NCBI GenBank assembly: GCA_964478165.1
Contig: CAYZGU010000011.1
Coordinates: 177,662 to 241,661 of the forward strand
Origin: CAYZGU01 sp964478165
Lineage (GTDB): Bacteria; Poribacteria; WGA-4E; JAJDTR01
Reading direction: 5' to 3'
Length of the DNA: 64,000 nt
Positions within the stretch are counted from its first letter, which is position 1. Each line of letters begins with the position of its first letter. The notes below the pieces were generated by a model that ran no database searches, was not told where the DNA came from, and was given only the letters and a program-made list of their open reading frames with translations. Made by a program: the position numbers and the translations under genes. This document shows, in pieces, positions 28,402-38,400 of this stretch.

Positions 28402-29106
28402 CTAGTAGCTCGTTTCGGACGGGACAATCGACACATAGCCCTCGACATGTTGTCCATTAAGTTTTCGTTGAAACTCTTCGATTACTCTCTGTCGTTGCTA
28501 TGCTTTTTCGTAGAATGTCTCCCAATAGGCATTGCGGCAGGACACCCCGGCGATAGTTCAAGGGACGATGCCCAAATCAATCATCCTTTTCACCATCAAC
28601 GTGTTGAGAATTAGGGGACCACCGGCTATCAATACAAGCTACCAGCAAACGTCCTCCGCGGAACCTACTTCCGATTTTTTGTGTCTCCACCCATGCATAA
28701 TGAATTCCGATCCTAGACCTTTGGAACCCAGCAACATAACCCGCATGGATAGTGTTCTCGCCATCCAAAATCTTGCGCCAAGTGCTTGGAAGCCTGGAGC
28801 ACGCACCGAGTCCAAACCGCTACTAAATCACTTTAGAAACACATCGAACACAGTAGTACCTTAGGGTTCCTATGCCAAAGACAATCGTTTCTTGAAGAGG
28901 CACTACAGCACCAACACCAGCTTCGACGCACGCTAGAACTTCTGGCCATTGAAGAATAGGGCCTTCAGCACCAATTGGCATGCAAAGAGGAGCTTTTCGT
29001 CTCGCTCATTGACCCCGTTAGCCTCAACAACGGGCACGAGAACGGGGAAGAATCAATTCCCGCCGCACGAAGAAACTCGTCAACCTCTCCACCGACAATC
29101 TAGCGA
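28402..29106 (-). pseudogene. Decayed gene on the minus strand, multiple frameshifts and stops
   Basis: Protein-like blocks occur in order along the minus strand but in different frames: VGGEVDEFLRAAGIDSS (from 29106), VVEANGVNERDEKLLFAC (about 29035-28985), a 52-codon frame from ATG 28981 containing GPILQWPEVLACVEAGVGAV, then IHAGYVAGFQRSRIGIHYAW (about 28750), and finally 28596-28402. That last block reads MVKRMIDLGIVP, stop, TIAGVSCRNAYWETFYEKA, stop, VIEEFQRKLNGQHVEGY before its terminal stop. Two in-frame stops and several shifts within otherwise protein-like text indicate a dead gene. The pattern faintly recalls a TIM-barrel hydrolase C-terminus, but I cannot name the family. Confidence 0.4.
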
Positions 29107-29186
29107 CCTGCGAAACGCTCCGTGAATACACACAATCTCCCCACAACCCTGCAGAATTAGGCGATTTCTTACAATACGAGCGGGGG

Positions 29187-30368
29187 TCAATTCCGTGTTG
29201 ACAATTCATTATTAGTACTGTAGCGATGATATTTTTTCATTACGGCGCATAAGCGGGCCAAAGGAATTGCATGAACAATGTTGCCATTCTGTCCGACAGT
29301 TGTAACTGCTGCCAACATCGCGTTGATGATTGCCTCTTCCGTTGTCTCAATAACCGCCTGGTAAAAGGGATCGAGCTGATTGTTTCGGAGCATCTTAATC
29401 GAAAGCAAACTATTATCCGCCAGCACGGGAACCGTGTTGGCAGTTGAAAAGGCAACCACAAATTCACCACTGCTCCCCGTGCTGGGCGTTCCTGTCCGTG
29501 ATAACCCATGCGTCGCGCGCTTGGCAAGTTGTAATAACTGACGATGCACCAGAGGCGCATCTGTCGCTATGACAATAATGAATGAACCATCCCGATGTCG
29601 CTCCGGTATTAAATCAGTAATTTCTTTCCCAATAGGAACACCGTCAATACGTAGTTGATGCCGTCGGCCACCATTAGCATTTACGAGCACACCTACAGTA
29701 TACGTTACATCTGCGACCTCCAGCACACGTGACGCAGTACCAATGCCGGCCTTGAACCCGTAGGCACGCATTCCCATGCCGGCACCAACACAACCTTGGA
29801 ACACAGGCCCGTCCTGAGCATTATTTATAGCTCTGAGTGCATGTTCCGCAGTAACGTGAAGGCCACTAATATCATTTAGTCCACCATCATAGCATTCCGC
29901 GACAATTGGCAGAACAATGTGGGATTTTGGGTATCGATTAATCATGTATCGCACCACTCCATCGTGCACAGCCCCAACACTTAGAGTGTTCGTCAACATG
30001 ATGGGAGACTCAATCCAGCCAGCTTCGTTTATCCAAGCAAACCCTGTCGCTTCACCGTTTCCATTAATTATGTGGGCCGCGCCAAATGTCCTATTTAACC
30101 AAACATCATCACGTGGAATAACAGCAGTAACGCCTGTGCGAATATTTTCACCGATGTTTAGGGTGACATGACCAACTTTCACCCCGTCCACGTCGGTAAT
30201 CGCATTATTTTTCCCCGGTTGATAAATGCCAATCTGAATTCCAAGGTCACGCGCCAAGCGCTGTTTTTGGTGAAATCTTGTCTCTTGACCTGCCGGCATA
30301 CCGTTCAAATGCAGCGCGTGGCAGAAAAACAATATGGCAATACCAAAGCATTGGATTTGTGTTTTCAT
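29187..30368 (-). CDS. P1 family peptidase (DmpA/BapA-like aminopeptidase), exported
   Basis: About 393 residues from ATG 30368. The frame is open to 30467, but the internal start yields a clear signal peptide (IQCFGIAILFFCHALHLNG) and avoids overlap with the DUF4416 gene. The family (DmpA, L-aminopeptidase/D-esterase) is an N-terminal-nucleophile-type hydrolase that cleaves itself before the catalytic Ser/Thr. NAITDVDGVKVGHVTL and GVTAVIPR mark the N-terminal part, NGNGEATGFAWINEAGW the core, and the nucleophile region is GSSGEFVVAFSTAN. Full length for the family (about 370-400). It releases N-terminal D- or beta-amino acids in known members. Location is periplasmic or extracellular. It lies 19 bases downstream of DUF4416 and is likely cotranscribed. 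Confidence 0.9.
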   Translation of the reverse strand: MKTQIQCFGIAILFFCHALHLNGMPAGQETRFHQKQRLARDLGIQIGIYQPGKNNAITDVDGVKVGHVTLNIGENIRTGVTAVIPRDDVWLNRTFGAAHIINGNGEATGFAWINEAGWIESPIMLTNTLSVGAVHDGVVRYMINRYPKSHIVLPIVAECYDGGLNDISGLHVTAEHALRAINNAQDGPVFQGCVGAGMGMRAYGFKAGIGTASRVLEVADVTYTVGVLVNANGGRRHQLRIDGVPIGKEITDLIPERHRDGSFIIVIATDAPLVHRQLLQLAKRATHGLSRTGTPSTGSSGEFVVAFSTANTVPVLADNSLLSIKMLRNNQLDPFYQAVIETTEEAIINAMLAAVTTVGQNGNIVHAIPLARLCAVMKKYHRYSTNNELSTRN

Positions 30369-30387
30369 TTCATACGAGTTTTTTAGT

Positions 30388-30978
30388 CTAAATTGGGTGC
30401 GCACTAATCCCCTTCGCACGTAATTGTCCAAGATAGATCTGGCGGATATGATTAAAGATGTCAACATATCTAGGCATGCGGTAATCAGGGTACGTCCACT
30501 CCCAGGGCTGAAAGGTCTTGTCCCGAAATTTCAATGTGATTTCTGCGTAAATGCCTTTTTGAAGATAGATGCGATGCGCGTGATTCTTCGTAGAGGCTAG
30601 AATGAGCTTGGCAGCAGAGATATATCCCGGATCAAGGTTTACACACCGATGCGCTCTATCGCCTACCGCAAACTCGCACTCGAGAACATTTGAGAAATGC
30701 TTTGCCGATGCAAGTTCCTCCGGAGCAATGAGCTCGGCGAAACTTATGAATTGACGCTGCAATCCCTGGCCCATCTCTGATTCATAGTAGGGAGTATAGT
30801 CAAATGGCAAGAGTTCGCTTCTAAAGTCAATATGGCCAAACCGCTCTGTCATTCTATGATAAACGGGCGTTAGGAGGCTTGTTCTAGCGGTGATAACGCC
30901 AGTCACTAATTTTACAGGCGAAGGTGACTTAATTTGTCCCACAATCACAGGTTTGAAAATCTTGAACTGTTGTTCCAT
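30388..30978 (-). CDS. DUF4416 family protein
   Basis: 196 residues. The pattern VIVGQIKSPSP near the start, FDYTPYYESEMG in the middle, NLDPGYIS followed by ASTKNHAHRIYLQKGIYAE, and WTYPDYRM near the end are characteristic of DUF4416, a cytoplasmic family of unknown function about 180-200 residues long found in thermophiles and many uncultured bacteria. No signal peptide or membrane segment. The start at ATG 30978 has a weak GGAGA-like stretch inside the early codons and GAAAGCC upstream. Divergent from rpoB, with a 430-base spacer. Its stop is 19 bases before the exported P1 peptidase start. The family is well recognised; function unknown. Confidence 0.88.
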   Translation of the reverse strand: MEQQFKIFKPVIVGQIKSPSPVKLVTGVITARTSLLTPVYHRMTERFGHIDFRSELLPFDYTPYYESEMGQGLQRQFISFAELIAPEELASAKHFSNVLECEFAVGDRAHRCVNLDPGYISAAKLILASTKNHAHRIYLQKGIYAEITLKFRDKTFQPWEWTYPDYRMPRYVDIFNHIRQIYLGQLRAKGISAHPI

Positions 30979-31285
30979 TGGAGAAAGCCTGCGAAAAAGA
31001 AAACATCCATCTTAAGCATCGCGAAAGTATAGCACGACTAGATTAACAAGTCAATTCGGATTGACGAATCTGAACTGGTCCCATTTTTCGACGGGTACGT
31101 GGCAGATCGCCTTAACATTTTGAACATAGTGAAATTTGAGAGAGTGTGGTGAGATGTGATAAACTCTCTAGGCTTGGCTTAAGCAGTGGGTACAACTGTT
31201 TTGAGAAGAATCCTTTATTGGCCCTATCGCTTAATTGCGATCTCCCGATTGAATGGAGTTTTCAGCTTGAAATAAAAAAAACACC
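30979..31285. other. Divergent spacer between DUF4416 and rpoB
   Basis: About 300 bases without a gene. An inverted repeat AGAGAGT (31139-31145) / ACTCTCT (31163-31169) with a 17-base loop lies about 120 bases before the rpoB promoter. It could be an operator or mere chance. No rplJ/rplL gene is present here, unlike the usual rpoB neighbourhood. Confidence 0.4.
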
Positions 31286-31315
31286 TTGACAGACTGAAAG
31301 ATACTACTGTATAAT
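31286..31315 (+). promoter_or_regulatory. Consensus sigma-70 promoter of rpoB
   Basis: Perfect TTGACA at 31286-31291 and perfect TATAAT at 31310-31315 with an 18-base spacer, preceded by an A-rich run (AATAAAAAAAA) resembling an UP element. Transcription should start near 31323, giving a leader of about 85 bases. The -35 context CTTGACAGACT is repeated at the rpsB promoter. Confidence 0.8.
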
Positions 31316-31408
31316 ACTCCGTTCCGCATAATAATAATTTCTCTACGGCAACCATCTATTTTGCCCTTCTAACCCCTCTCGTCCATACTAGCTAATTAAG
31401 GTGAAAGC

Positions 31409-34400
31409 ATGCCCCACGTAGTCAAATATGGCAAACGTGAACGACTCTCCTTTGCAACAGGCCCAGAGATAGTGGATCTCCCAGACTTAATCGAGATACA
31501 AAAATCGTCTTTCCGGGAATTCCTCCAGTTGGACATTGCGGAGAATGACCGTGAAAATGAAGGCCTACAAGCCGTTCTCAAGGAAATGTTTCCAATCACC
31601 GACTTTGCCGAAACCTCCAGCCTCGAATTTGTAGGTTATTCACTGGGAAAACCAAAATACGACATCAATGAGTGTCAGTATCGTGGCTTTACCTATGGTG
31701 TGCCATTGAAGATTCGTGTTCAGCTTATACTCCGCGAGCAAGACAAAGACACCGGCGATAAACACGTGATCGACATCAAAGAATCTGATGTCTACATGGG
31801 TGAAATCCCATTGATGACCGAAAAGGGAACCTTCTTCATAAACGGATCCGAACGTGTTATTGTTAGCCAGCTACATCGCTCTCCCAGTGCTACGTTCAAC
31901 GAAGAAATTCACACAAGTGGGCATAAGCTCTTTGTCGCAAAGATTGTCCCCTACCGTGGTGCGTGGATCGAATTTGAGTATGATATAAAAGATCAGATCT
32001 ATGTGCGCCTTGACCGTCGAAAAAAGATGCTTGTCACCATTTTGTTGCGAGCGTTAGGCTGGGAAACGGACGAGCAGATTCTCAAGCTGTTTGCAAGAAC
32101 CGAAGTGCTGTCCCTAAGCGATAATGCCGAAACTTTAGCTACGCTCGAAAACCGCGTTCTTGCTACTCCCATCGTCGACTCCGGCACTGGTGAGGTACTA
32201 CTTGACGCCAATACCGACTTGACCGAAACAGAATTAACAACACTGTTGCAGGCTGGTGTAAAAAGCATCGAAGTACTGGAAGCCGATGATGCGCGCACGA
32301 CTGCGTTTTTGCGAAACACACTAAAACGAGACAAACAATCGGAATACAATGAGGGGCACATTCAGGACCAAGCGTTAGTGGAAATCTTTCGCAGAATTCA
32401 ACCTGGAGATCCGCCAACCCTAGAGAGTGCACGGGCTCGCTTTGAAAAATTAATCTTCGACCCTGCACGGTACGACCTCTCGCACGTCGGACGACACAAA
32501 CTGAATAAAAAACTCGGGGCACTCCCCGTTTATCGAAATGGGGAAGCTACTGATTCTCCAGATACAAACGGCCTTCCCGACGAAACTGTTCGCGTCTTGA
32601 GGAGGGAAGATATTGCCGCTACGCTTCAGTACCTGATGAATGTTCAACACGATAATGGCGAAATGGACGACATTGACCACCTGGGAAACCGTCGGGTACG
32701 AGCTGTCGGAGAACTCCTCCAAAATCAGGTGCGTACGGGACTGCTACGAGTTATTCGCGCCACTCGAGAACGAATGACGATTCAGGAACTGGAAAGTGCT
32801 ACTCCTCCAGATCTGATTAACCCCAAGCCATTGACGGGAGCAATCAAAGACTTTTTCGGTTCCAGTCAACTATCCCAGTTTATGCAGCAGACAAATCCAA
32901 TTGATGAACTAACTCACAAGCGTCGACTTAGTGCACTCGGGCCCGGCGGACTCCACCGCGAGCGTGCGACATTTGAGGTTCGTGACGTGCATCGTACACA
33001 TTATGGACGTGTCTGCCCTATCGAAACCCCCGAAGGCCCTTCAGTTGGCTTGATTGTCTCTCTCTCCACATATGCACGAGTCAACGAATACGGATTTTTG
33101 GAAACGCCCTACCGGAAAGTACAAAACGGTCTTGCGACTGGAGAAGTTACTTACATGACGGCCGACAAGGAAGATTCGTACGTTATCGCACAAGCGAACA
33201 CAGAAATCGACACGGATGGTCAGCTCATCGAAGATCAGGTGTCCACTCGATTCAAAGGTGATTTTCCGAGGAAAACACCAACTGATGTGGACTACGTTGA
33301 CGTTTCTTCAAAACAGATTGTTGGCGTCTCTGCATCACTCATTCCGTTCCTAGAGCATGATGATGCTAATCGTGCACTGATGGGAGCGAATCAGCAACGC
33401 CAGGCAGTACCACTTGTCCGTCCCCAAGCCCCATTAGTTGGAACAGGCATGGAATACAGAGCCGCTCGTGACTCGGGTGCCGTGGTAATTGCAAAACGCG
33501 ACGGGATTGTCGAAAGTGTTTCAGCCTCTGAGATTATACTTCGCACAGACGACGCTTTTCGGGTTGATGGAGGAGAACAATCTTTCTCCGAAATGGGCTA
33601 CGATGTATACCGCTTGATTAAATTCAAGCGCTCCAACAACGGCACCTGCATCCACCAAATTCCCCTTGTTTCTGTTGGAGAAAACATAGAAGCAGGACAG
33701 GTTATCGCCGATGGCACCGCAACCGACGGCGGGGAGCTCGCTCTAGGAAGTAACGTCCTCGTTGCTTTCATGCCATGGGAAGGATACAATTTTGAAGATG
33801 CCCTTTTGATTAGCGAATCGTTGGTAACCGAGGACACCTATACCTCCATTCACATCGATGAATTTGAGGTGGAGGCGCGGGACACAAAGATGGGCCGCGA
33901 AGAGATTACCCGTGATATTCCGAACCTCTCAGAGGAAGCACTCAATCAACTTGACGACGAGGGAATTATCCACATTGGCTCAATTGTTCGCCCCGGGAGT
34001 ATTCTCGTTGGCAAAGTGACACCGAAAGGCGAGAGCGATTTGGGACCAGAGGAAAAATTATTGCGCGCCATATTCGGCGAGAAAGTCGGAGAAGTACGTG
34101 ATGCGTCAACGTATGCCAAACCTGGTGTTGAAGGCGTGGTAATTGACGTCAAAGTGTTCTCACGGAAAGAGCGCGAAAACGATCGACAAACTGAATTGCG
34201 CGAGATTGCTAAAGAGAAAACGGCCGAAAAACTCTGGCAGGAGAAATGTGCCCTTATTAATCGCCGCCAGGATGAAGAAATTCGAGATGCTCTACTGGGA
34301 AAATCATTAGCATGTGCAATCTTCGATGGTGCTAATAAGCTCGCAGACGAGGGCACTGTCATCACTGAGGAATTGCTCAACAATGGGATTCTTCTCGAAG

Positions 34401-35329
34401 AATTGCAACCCGACGATACAGCCGCGATGGACCGGATTCAACGAATCCGACGTCTCGCGAACGGCCGTATCGAATCCCTAACCGCTGAAAAGGATGCACA
34501 GATTGAGACAATTTACAAAGGGGACGAACTCAAACCAGGTGTAATCAAATTGGTCAAGGTGTATGTTGCCAATCGTCGAAAAATTTCCGTCGGAGACAAA
34601 ATGGCGGGGAGACATGGAAATAAAGGTGTTGTCGCAAAAATTCTCCCACAGGAAGATATGCCCTATCTTGAGGATGGAACCCCTGTACAAATCGTCCTGA
34701 ATCCGCTGGGCGTTCCTTCGCGTATGAATGTAGGACAAATTCTCGAAACCCATCTAGGCTGGGCAGTCAAAGCGTTAGGACTCCACATCAGCACTCCTGT
34801 TTTTGACGGTGCAATGGAGTCCGAGATTTCTGAGTTCCTCGACGAAGCAGGCCTACCTAAAACGGGTAAAGCTATTCTCCATGATGGGCGAACAGGACAA
34901 GCCTTCTCTCAAAAGGCAACAGTCGGGTATACCTACATCCTGAAGCTCAATCACCTTGTCGACGACAAGATTCATGCCCGAAGCACAGGGCCTTATTCTC
35001 TAGTCACACAGCAGCCACTTGGTGGCAAAGCCCAACAAGGCGGACAACGGTTCGGTGAGATGGAGGTGTGGGCACTCGAAGCCTACGGAGCGGCTTATAC
35101 CCTCCAGGAATTGTTGACAATAAAGTCGGATGATGTAACGGGTAGAAGTAAGATTTACGAATCAATTGTGAAAGGGGAGAACGCACCCAATCCAGGTACG
35201 CCAGAGTCCTTCAACGTTCTAGTCAAGGAATTACAAAGTTTGTGCCTTGATGTTGGCCTCGAACAGCGTGACAATCTCCTACACGATCAAGATCCCCCCT
35301 CACCGATGCCATGGGATAATGACGAATAG
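31409..35329 (+). CDS. rpoB: RNA polymerase beta subunit
   Basis: 1306 residues, slightly shorter than E. coli RpoB (1342). The N-terminus YGKRERLSFATGPEIVDLPDL is standard. The rifampicin-pocket segment FFGSSQLSQFMQQTNPIDEL and following HKRRLSALGPGG are recognisable, with Gln and Thr where E. coli has Asp516 and Asn518. The catalytic-domain motifs IETPEGPSVGLI, KVTPKGES, GDKMAGRHGNKGVV and the C-terminal clamp segment GGKAQQGGQRFGEMEVWALEA are intact. ATG 31409 follows AAGGTGA. Its own strong promoter lies immediately upstream; rplJL, which usually precedes it, is absent. rpoC follows after 170 bases, a larger gap than usual. Confidence 0.98.
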   Translation: MPHVVKYGKRERLSFATGPEIVDLPDLIEIQKSSFREFLQLDIAENDRENEGLQAVLKEMFPITDFAETSSLEFVGYSLGKPKYDINECQYRGFTYGVPLKIRVQLILREQDKDTGDKHVIDIKESDVYMGEIPLMTEKGTFFINGSERVIVSQLHRSPSATFNEEIHTSGHKLFVAKIVPYRGAWIEFEYDIKDQIYVRLDRRKKMLVTILLRALGWETDEQILKLFARTEVLSLSDNAETLATLENRVLATPIVDSGTGEVLLDANTDLTETELTTLLQAGVKSIEVLEADDARTTAFLRNTLKRDKQSEYNEGHIQDQALVEIFRRIQPGDPPTLESARARFEKLIFDPARYDLSHVGRHKLNKKLGALPVYRNGEATDSPDTNGLPDETVRVLRREDIAATLQYLMNVQHDNGEMDDIDHLGNRRVRAVGELLQNQVRTGLLRVIRATRERMTIQELESATPPDLINPKPLTGAIKDFFGSSQLSQFMQQTNPIDELTHKRRLSALGPGGLHRERATFEVRDVHRTHYGRVCPIETPEGPSVGLIVSLSTYARVNEYGFLETPYRKVQNGLATGEVTYMTADKEDSYVIAQANTEIDTDGQLIEDQVSTRFKGDFPRKTPTDVDYVDVSSKQIVGVSASLIPFLEHDDANRALMGANQQRQAVPLVRPQAPLVGTGMEYRAARDSGAVVIAKRDGIVESVSASEIILRTDDAFRVDGGEQSFSEMGYDVYRLIKFKRSNNGTCIHQIPLVSVGENIEAGQVIADGTATDGGELALGSNVLVAFMPWEGYNFEDALLISESLVTEDTYTSIHIDEFEVEARDTKMGREEITRDIPNLSEEALNQLDDEGIIHIGSIVRPGSILVGKVTPKGESDLGPEEKLLRAIFGEKVGEVRDASTYAKPGVEGVVIDVKVFSRKERENDRQTELREIAKEKTAEKLWQEKCALINRRQDEEIRDALLGKSLACAIFDGANKLADEGTVITEELLNNGILLEELQPDDTAAMDRIQRIRRLANGRIESLTAEKDAQIETIYKGDELKPGVIKLVKVYVANRRKISVGDKMAGRHGNKGVVAKILPQEDMPYLEDGTPVQIVLNPLGVPSRMNVGQILETHLGWAVKALGLHISTPVFDGAMESEISEFLDEAGLPKTGKAILHDGRTGQAFSQKATVGYTYILKLNHLVDDKIHARSTGPYSLVTQQPLGGKAQQGGQRFGEMEVWALEAYGAAYTLQELLTIKSDDVTGRSKIYESIVKGENAPNPGTPESFNVLVKELQSLCLDVGLEQRDNLLHDQDPPSPMPWDNDE

Positions 35330-35499
35330 TACAGATTTTCCCAGCCAAAGTTGACAGAATGGCCCCAATTTCCTAGGGCAGGTTGGCCTAAGTTTACCTT
35401 CATTAATGGTCTCAGATAGATTTCGAGTTAACAGGCAAACAGGGAAATGGATTTAACCGACGCGCTTTCCCATTCAATATTCAATAAAGGAGAATTGCC
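35330..35499. other. rpoB-rpoC intercistronic region
   Basis: 170 bases. It contains TTGACAGA at 35351-35358, echoing the -35 element of rpoB and rpsB, but no convincing -10 box at the proper distance (TAGGGC is all there is). rpoC is probably cotranscribed with rpoB. The rpoC Shine-Dalgarno AAAGGAGA lies at 35487-35494. Confidence 0.45.
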
Positions 35500-38400
35500 T
35501 TGTCGACGAATTTGAACAACTTCGACGTGATATCAATACGAATTGCATCACCAGAACAGATTAAAGGTTGGGCCAAGCAGTCTTCCTGCAAGCGGAGAAG
35601 CAGTGGTGTTTGGCCTTGCCCAATGATGCACGAATGTTCATGCGCTGAAGTTCGAAAACCTGAAACAATCAATTATCGTACATTTCGTCCCGAACGGGAT
35701 GGCTTGTTCTGTGAAGCGATTTTTGGACCGCAGAAGGATTGGGAATGTGCCTGCGGCAAATACAAACGCATTAAGCATAAAGGCACAATCTGCGATCGAT
35801 GTGGTGTGGAGGTGACTCAACAGCGTGTGCGCCGAGAACGAATGGGCTACATCAATCTCGCCGCTCCAGTGTCCCATGTATGGTTTTTCAAAGGGATTCC
35901 ATCGCGACTTGGGCTTTTTCTAGATCTATCGTCTCGGGACGTCGAGCGTGTCCTTTATTTTGAGGCCTTTATTGTGTTGGAAGTCACCAATCCAGACTGT
36001 CCACTGACATTCAAGCAATTATTAACGGAGGAGGAGTACAACAACCTGAATTCAGAATTCCCCGATGGTTTCCGGGTGGGAATGGGCGCGGCTGCGGTTC
36101 ACGATCTGCTGTCTCAGATTGATTTAGATAGCGAAATTGAGGTGTTGCGTACTGAGCTAGCGGAAACCGGCAGCAAGCAAAAAGCAAAAAAACTGTCCAA
36201 ACGACTAAAGCTAGTGTTAGGGTTTAAGAAATCCGGGAATAAACCCGAATGGATGATACTCTCAGTTGTTCCTGTAATTCCACCTGACCTCCGACCTCTA
36301 GTGGCCCTTGACGGCGGTCGTTTTGCCACAAGCGATCTCAACGACCTATATCGACGCGTGATTAATCGTAACAATAGACTCAAACGCCTTATGGAGCTTC
36401 GGGCACCCGATGTCATTATTCGTAACGAAAAACGAATGCTCCAAGAAGCTGTTGATGCGTTGTTGGACAATGGTCGGCATGGACGGATGGTGCGAGGACC
36501 TGGAAATCGCCCGCTGAAATCACTCGCTGACATGTTGAAAGGAAAGGCCGGTCGTTTCCGTCAAAACTTACTGGGCAAGCGCGTCGACTACTCTGGACGT
36601 AGTGTGGTTGTAGTCGGACCAGATCTGCTTCTACACCAGTGTGGGTTGCCGAAAGAAATGGCACTCGAACTGTTCAAACCATTCATTATACGAAAACTGC
36701 AGGAAAAGGAATACGCTCATACTATAAAGCGCGCTAAACATATGACTGAGCAAGTTTCTCCTGAAGTTTGGGAGGTTCTTGAGGAGGTAATTGAAGAACA
36801 TCTTGTGATGCTCAACCGTGCACCGACTCTACACCGACTTGGAATTCAAGCGTTCCAGCCCATACTGGTTGAGGGAAAGGCTATTCGTGTTCACCCTCTC
36901 GTATGTAAGGCGTTTAATGCCGATTTTGACGGCGATCAGATGGCAGTACACGTGCCGCTTTCAGTGGAGTCACAGATCGAAGCAAAGTTGCTGATGATGG
37001 CTCCTCGAAACATTCTGAAACCCGCGCATGGCGGCGCCATCGCCGTGCCTGAGCTAGACATGGTGCTTGGATGTAGCTTTCTAACCAAATCCATTCCAAC
37101 ATCTCACCGGCAAACCGACGAGCTACGTCAATACCGAAATCACGATGAAATCATTATGGCATATGAATGCGATCGTTTAGGTTTACACGATCCCATTCTG
37201 TTGCATCTGGATGGTGCTGTCAAACCAATTGAGACAACAGTCGGTCGTGTCATTTTCAACCAAGTAATTCCCGATAGTCTCAAGTTCACTGATGTTGATA
37301 CAAATCAGGAGTTGTCCTTCATCAATCGCGAGGTTCGATCGAAAGATCTTTCAGCGCTTGTGTCCCACTGTTTTAACAAATTGGGTAATAGCCGGACCGT
37401 GGAATTCCTCGACGAAATGAAACGGCTTGCCTTTAAATACGCCACTTCCTCTGGACTTTCAATTGGGATGGAAGATTTGATTATCCCAGAGGCCAAGGCA
37501 TCATTGATTAGTGAAGCTAGGGAGAAAGTAGAAACCATCGAGCGAGAATACCGTCTCGGCGGCATGAGTGAAGGAGAACGGTATAACCAGGTAATCGATG
37601 TCTGGCACCAGTTAATCCAATTGGTAGAGGCTGCGCTATTCGATTCGTTGGAGGAAGGCCGAGACGATGAGATCAGAGGCTTCAATCCAGTACATGTGAT
37701 GGCAGACAGTGGCGCACGTTCTAAGAAAGAACCAATCCGCCAGATTAGCGGCATGCGCGGTTTGATGACCAAGCCGAGTGGTGCAATCATCGAACAACCG
37801 ATTGAATCATGTTTCCGTGAAGGGCTTAGCGTGCTTGAATACTTTATCTCAACACACGGTGCACGGAAAGGACTAGCTGATACCGCAATTAAAACAGCTT
37901 CCTCTGGCTACCTAACCCGTAAACTAGTTGATGTTGCTCAGGACATCATGATCACAATGGTAGACTGCGGCACGTTGAACGGCATTACCAAGATCGGTGG
38001 TGAAACTGAAGATGACACGCTCGCTGAACGGATTCATAATCGAACTGCCGCGGAAGATATTTTCAATCCGGACGATAAGACCCTGATCATCTCCAAAGAC
38101 GAGCTAATTACCCCGCCCCAAGCTGATACTATCGAAGCAGTAGGAATCACCGAAACTCGTGTGAGATCCGTGTTAACATGTGAGTCGCCTCACGGATCTT
38201 GTGCTAAGTGTTATGGTGCGGATCTGACCACAGGAAACTTTATCGATATAGGTGAAGCCGTTGGTATCATTGGTGCGCAGTCAATTGGTGAACCCGGCAC
38301 ACAATTAACGATGCGCACATTCCATACAGGTGGCACCGTAACAGCTGGTGATTTCAAATTCCAGTCACGAATCGAAGCTCGTCACGATGGACAGGTGCAA

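Noticed and set aside
35351..35378. Promoter between rpoB and rpoC (TTGACAGA)
   Set aside because: No acceptable -10 box lies 15-19 bases downstream; the region is more likely an untranslated gap of one transcript.
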